Below, in pieces: positions 61,856 to 64,000 of a stretch of 64,000 nucleotides of DNA. A program made the position numbers and the translations under genes. The notes beneath the pieces are model-generated. The model worked only from the letters and a program-made list of their open reading frames with translations. It had not been told where the DNA came from and did no database searches. Numbering within the stretch: the first letter of the stretch is position 1; every line of letters starts with the position of its first letter. This stretch comes from UBA2377 sp964525935 (GTDB lineage Bacteria; Verrucomicrobiota; Verrucomicrobiia; Opitutales; Opitutaceae), in NCBI GenBank assembly GCA_964525935.1, contig CAZGJZ010000004.1, positions 372,001 through 436,000 on the forward strand, given 5' to 3'.

Positions 61856-64000
61856 TCGGCGGGCGGAGTTTGCGGCGTGACGTGCGGCAGGTAAATGGTG
61901 AACACCGCGCCGCCGCCGGGATTTTCGCCGACCATAACCGAGCCGCCTTGGGCGGTGATGAAACCGCGCACAAGCGAAAGGCCCAGGCCGAGTCCGCCAG
62001 CCTTGGCGGCGTCGCCGCGCTCGAATTTTTTGAACAGCCGCTCGCGCATGGCCAATGGAAAGCCGGGCCCGCGATCGGCCACGGTGAAGAAGGCGCGCCG
62101 ACCCTCGTGCTCCAGTCCGGCGGTCAGAAACACGGCGGTGCCGGCCGGGGTGTGGCGGGCGGCGTTGAGCAGCAGGTTGGCCAGGGCCTGCTCGGTGAGC
62201 GCGAAATCGGCGCGCAAGGGCGGCAGGTCCTCGGGGATGGCAACCTCGAGTGGGTGTCCGCTCAACTCGTCCCGCACGCCAGCGAGGGCGGCGTTCACCA
62301 GATCGCGGGCATCGCACCAGTCGAGCTGGGGGCGAAGGGCGCCGCTTTCGAGCCGGGTCTGGTCGAGCAGGTTGCCGACGAGCCGGTTCAGCCGGCGCGC
62401 CGCGCCGCGCGATTCCTCGATGAGATCCGCCCGGAGTTCGGACGAGGCGTCGGCGAGGTTTTCCAGCGAGCCGGTGATGACGGCCAGCGGTGTGCGCAGT
62501 TCGTGCGACACACTGTCGAGCAGCACGCGGTGGAGTTTCTCCGATTCGGCGAGCAGTTTCTCGCGTTCGCCCGCTGCGCGCAGGTGTTCGCGTTCGATGC
62601 TGAGCGCCAGCTGGCGGGCAAAGGCTTCAAGCAGATCGCGCTGCGCGAGCGTGAGCGCGGCTTCGCGGGTGACGGCCACACTGAGCACCCCGACGGCGTG
62701 GTCCTCGCGCACCAGTGGCAGGTGAAAGGCGGCGCTGCCGGGCAGGGTGTCGGTGAAGCGCCCTGCGGGCCGGCGGTGGCGAAACACCCAGTCGGCGACA
62801 CCGCGGTCCTTCTCATCGAGGGTCAGCGAACCGGCGAAGTGCGGGCCAAGCTGGCCGGCACCGTCGGTCAATAGCAGGGCGGTTTTGGCGCCAAAGAGGG
62901 TGTCCGCCTGCCGGAGAGCGGCGAATACGGCTTCGTCCAGCGTGCGGGCCTCGGCCAGTGAGCGGGTGAGGTTGAAGAGTGCGGTCGCCCGGCCCTCGCG
63001 GCGGCGTTCCGCCAAGGCTTGGGCGCGGATGCGGGCGGTGAGCTGGCCGGCCGTGAGCGCGACGACGAAGTAAGTGCCGAAGAGCAGGCCGTCCTCGATC
63101 TTGCCGATGCGGAAGGTGAAACTTGGCGGGATAAAGAGGAAATTCCAGGTCAGCGCACTGAGCACGCCGGCCACCAGCACCGGGCCGCGGCCGACGCGCA
63201 GGCTGAGCAAGATGACCGCGAGAAGATACACGAGGCCGGCGGCGAGGTAATAGTTGGCCGGCAGGAGCAGCGCGGCGAGCGTGAGGGCGGCGACGGTGCC
63301 GGCCGCCCAGGCGTATTCGGAGGCACCGCTGCGCAGCTCATGGTCGAGGTCGTCGAGGGAAAAAGGGCGGCCACCGGTCTCGGCAGGGACGACGTAGACA
63401 TCGATATTGCCACCGAGACGGAGGATGCGGTCGACGAGCGAACCGCCGGGCAGGAAACGAACCCACCACGCGCGGCGTGGCTTGCCGACGACGATCTGCG
63501 TGGCGTTGTGCTGGAGCGCGGTGCGCACCAGCGCGGCGGCAATGTCGTTGTCGTGGGTGACGACGAGTTCCGCGCCGAGTTCGCGCGCGAGGGCGAGATT
63601 CCGGTCGAGCAGCTTCTGACGGTCGGGCGCCAGCGGAGTGAGGGATTCGACGTGGACGGCAATCCAGGCGGCGCCCTGGGCGGCGGCGAGCCGGCGCGTC
63701 CAGCGGATGAGCTGGGTGGAGAACGGACTCGGTCCGACGGCGACGAGCAGCCGTTCGCCGCTGCGCCAGACGGTCTGCCGGACGGTGCCGGCGCGCAGTT
63801 CGCGGAGCTGGCGGTCGACGCGCTCGGCGGTGTAGCGCAGGGCCAGTTCGCGCAGGGCGGCAAGGTGGGATTCGCGAAAGAAATTCCCGCGCGCCGCGGC
63901 GGCGCGTTCGCCGAGGTAAACCTTGCCCACCTGCAGACGCTCGATGAGCGCCTGGGGAGTCAGATCCACGAGTTCCAGTTCGCCGGCAAGGTCGAGAACC
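61852..64000 (-). CDS. kdpD: Sensor histidine kinase KdpD (5' end beyond window)
   Basis: The frame continues past the right edge; the GTG at 63969 is internal, and the codons before it encode VLDLAGELEL, matching the KdpD sequence just before its VDLTPDALIERLQ segment. Visible here are the universal-stress-like domain (LLVAVGPSPFSTQLIRWTRR, NATQIVVGKPRRAWW) and the DUF4118 membrane block with several helices. A GAF-like domain, the H-box DSVSHELRTPLAVITGSLEN and the ATPase domain ending LGLGLSLVRGF follow. It senses potassium limitation and phosphorylates KdpE. The N-terminal KdpD ATP-binding domain lies outside the window. Confidence 0.95.
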   Translation of the reverse strand, partial: VLDLAGELELVDLTPQALIERLQVGKVYLGERAAAARGNFFRESHLAALRELALRYTAERVDRQLRELRAGTVRQTVWRSGERLLVAVGPSPFSTQLIRWTRRLAAAQGAAWIAVHVESLTPLAPDRQKLLDRNLALARELGAELVVTHDNDIAAALVRTALQHNATQIVVGKPRRAWWVRFLPGGSLVDRILRLGGNIDVYVVPAETGGRPFSLDDLDHELRSGASEYAWAAGTVAALTLAALLLPANYYLAAGLVYLLAVILLSLRVGRGPVLVAGVLSALTWNFLFIPPSFTFRIGKIEDGLLFGTYFVVALTAGQLTARIRAQALAERRREGRATALFNLTRSLAEARTLDEAVFAALRQADTLFGAKTALLLTDGAGQLGPHFAGSLTLDEKDRGVADWVFRHRRPAGRFTDTLPGSAAFHLPLVREDHAVGVLSVAVTREAALTLAQRDLLEAFARQLALSIEREHLRAAGEREKLLAESEKLHRVLLDSVSHELRTPLAVITGSLENLADASSELRADLIEESRGAARRLNRLVGNLLDQTRLESGALRPQLDWCDARDLVNAALAGVRDELSGHPLEVAIPEDLPPLRADFALTEQALANLLLNAARHTPAGTAVFLTAGLEHEGRRAFFTVADRGPGFPLAMRERLFKKFERGDAAKAGGLGLGLSLVRGFITAQGGSVMVGENPGGGAVFTIYLPHVTPQTPPAE

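Noticed and set aside
63969..64000. KdpD starting at the GTG at 63969
   Set aside because: The codons before it continue the KdpD sequence (VLDLAGELEL precedes VDLTP), so the gene runs beyond the window edge.

Overview
The window is GC-rich, densely coded chromosomal DNA that reads like a member of the Verrucomicrobiota, most likely an Opitutaceae-type organism. The grounds are the tail of a Planctomycetes/Verrucomicrobia-type microcompartment locus, an array of four prefix-domain FtsX/MacB-like permeases with a PadR regulator, a large Ig/NHL surface protein, intracellular glycoside hydrolases, and many 'CCACGAAGA'-type intergenic repeats. The lineage is inference; no rRNA gene is present. 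I found no transposase, integrase, phage module or CRISPR array.

Layout. 1-4.1 kb: end of a bacterial microcompartment operon (BMC-H tail, three EutN/CcmL-type pentamers, class II aldolase with a targeting-like N-terminal extension), a mutarotase-like gene and an ankyrin protein. 4.1-11.5 kb: a tightly packed eight-gene cell-envelope redox/sensing operon (DUF3570 beta-barrel with a flavinylation-like motif, ApbE, TlpA-like thioredoxin, DUF4266 lipoprotein, response regulator, cupredoxin-like protein, histidine kinase, second outer-membrane barrel). A 34-bp dyad element lies in front of it and recurs in front of the next gene, a 1079-residue Ig/NHL surface protein. 15.1-16.1 kb: yqjD/yqjE/yqjK-like genes. 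16.2-21.7 kb: fused FAD/Fe-S dehydrogenase, a quinone-reductase-like gene divergent from an HxlR regulator, tRNA-Gln, and an SDR that appears to lack its catalytic Tyr and Lys. 21.8-35 kb: PadR, four FtsX/MacB-like permeases in a row, and a PDZ protein. 35-50.9 kb: sugar and general metabolism (three PhyH dioxygenases, GH130, GH51 and GH95 enzymes, Dabb protein, HflX, AraC, CheY-like protein, lactonase, thymidine kinase, alpha/beta hydrolase, D-2-hydroxyacid dehydrogenase). 51-58.3 kb: RND efflux operon with MarR and a divergent LysR. 58.3-61.1 kb: class D beta-lactamase of lower GC, Tag glycosylase, YjdF-like membrane protein, VOC protein. 61.2-64 kb: KdpE and KdpD, the latter cut by the window end.

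How the genes work together. The microcompartment genes fit fucose/rhamnose breakdown, and the GH95, GH51 and GH130 genes would supply or process plant or algal sugars. The 4.1-14.9 kb block is the best candidate for an under-described system: a two-component system embedded among flavin, copper and thiol redox proteins and two outer-membrane barrels, sharing a palindromic control element with a surface protein. The other notable signal is non-coding: many intergenic gaps carry short-period (6-10 nt) quasi-tandem repeats, often as long inverted pairs.
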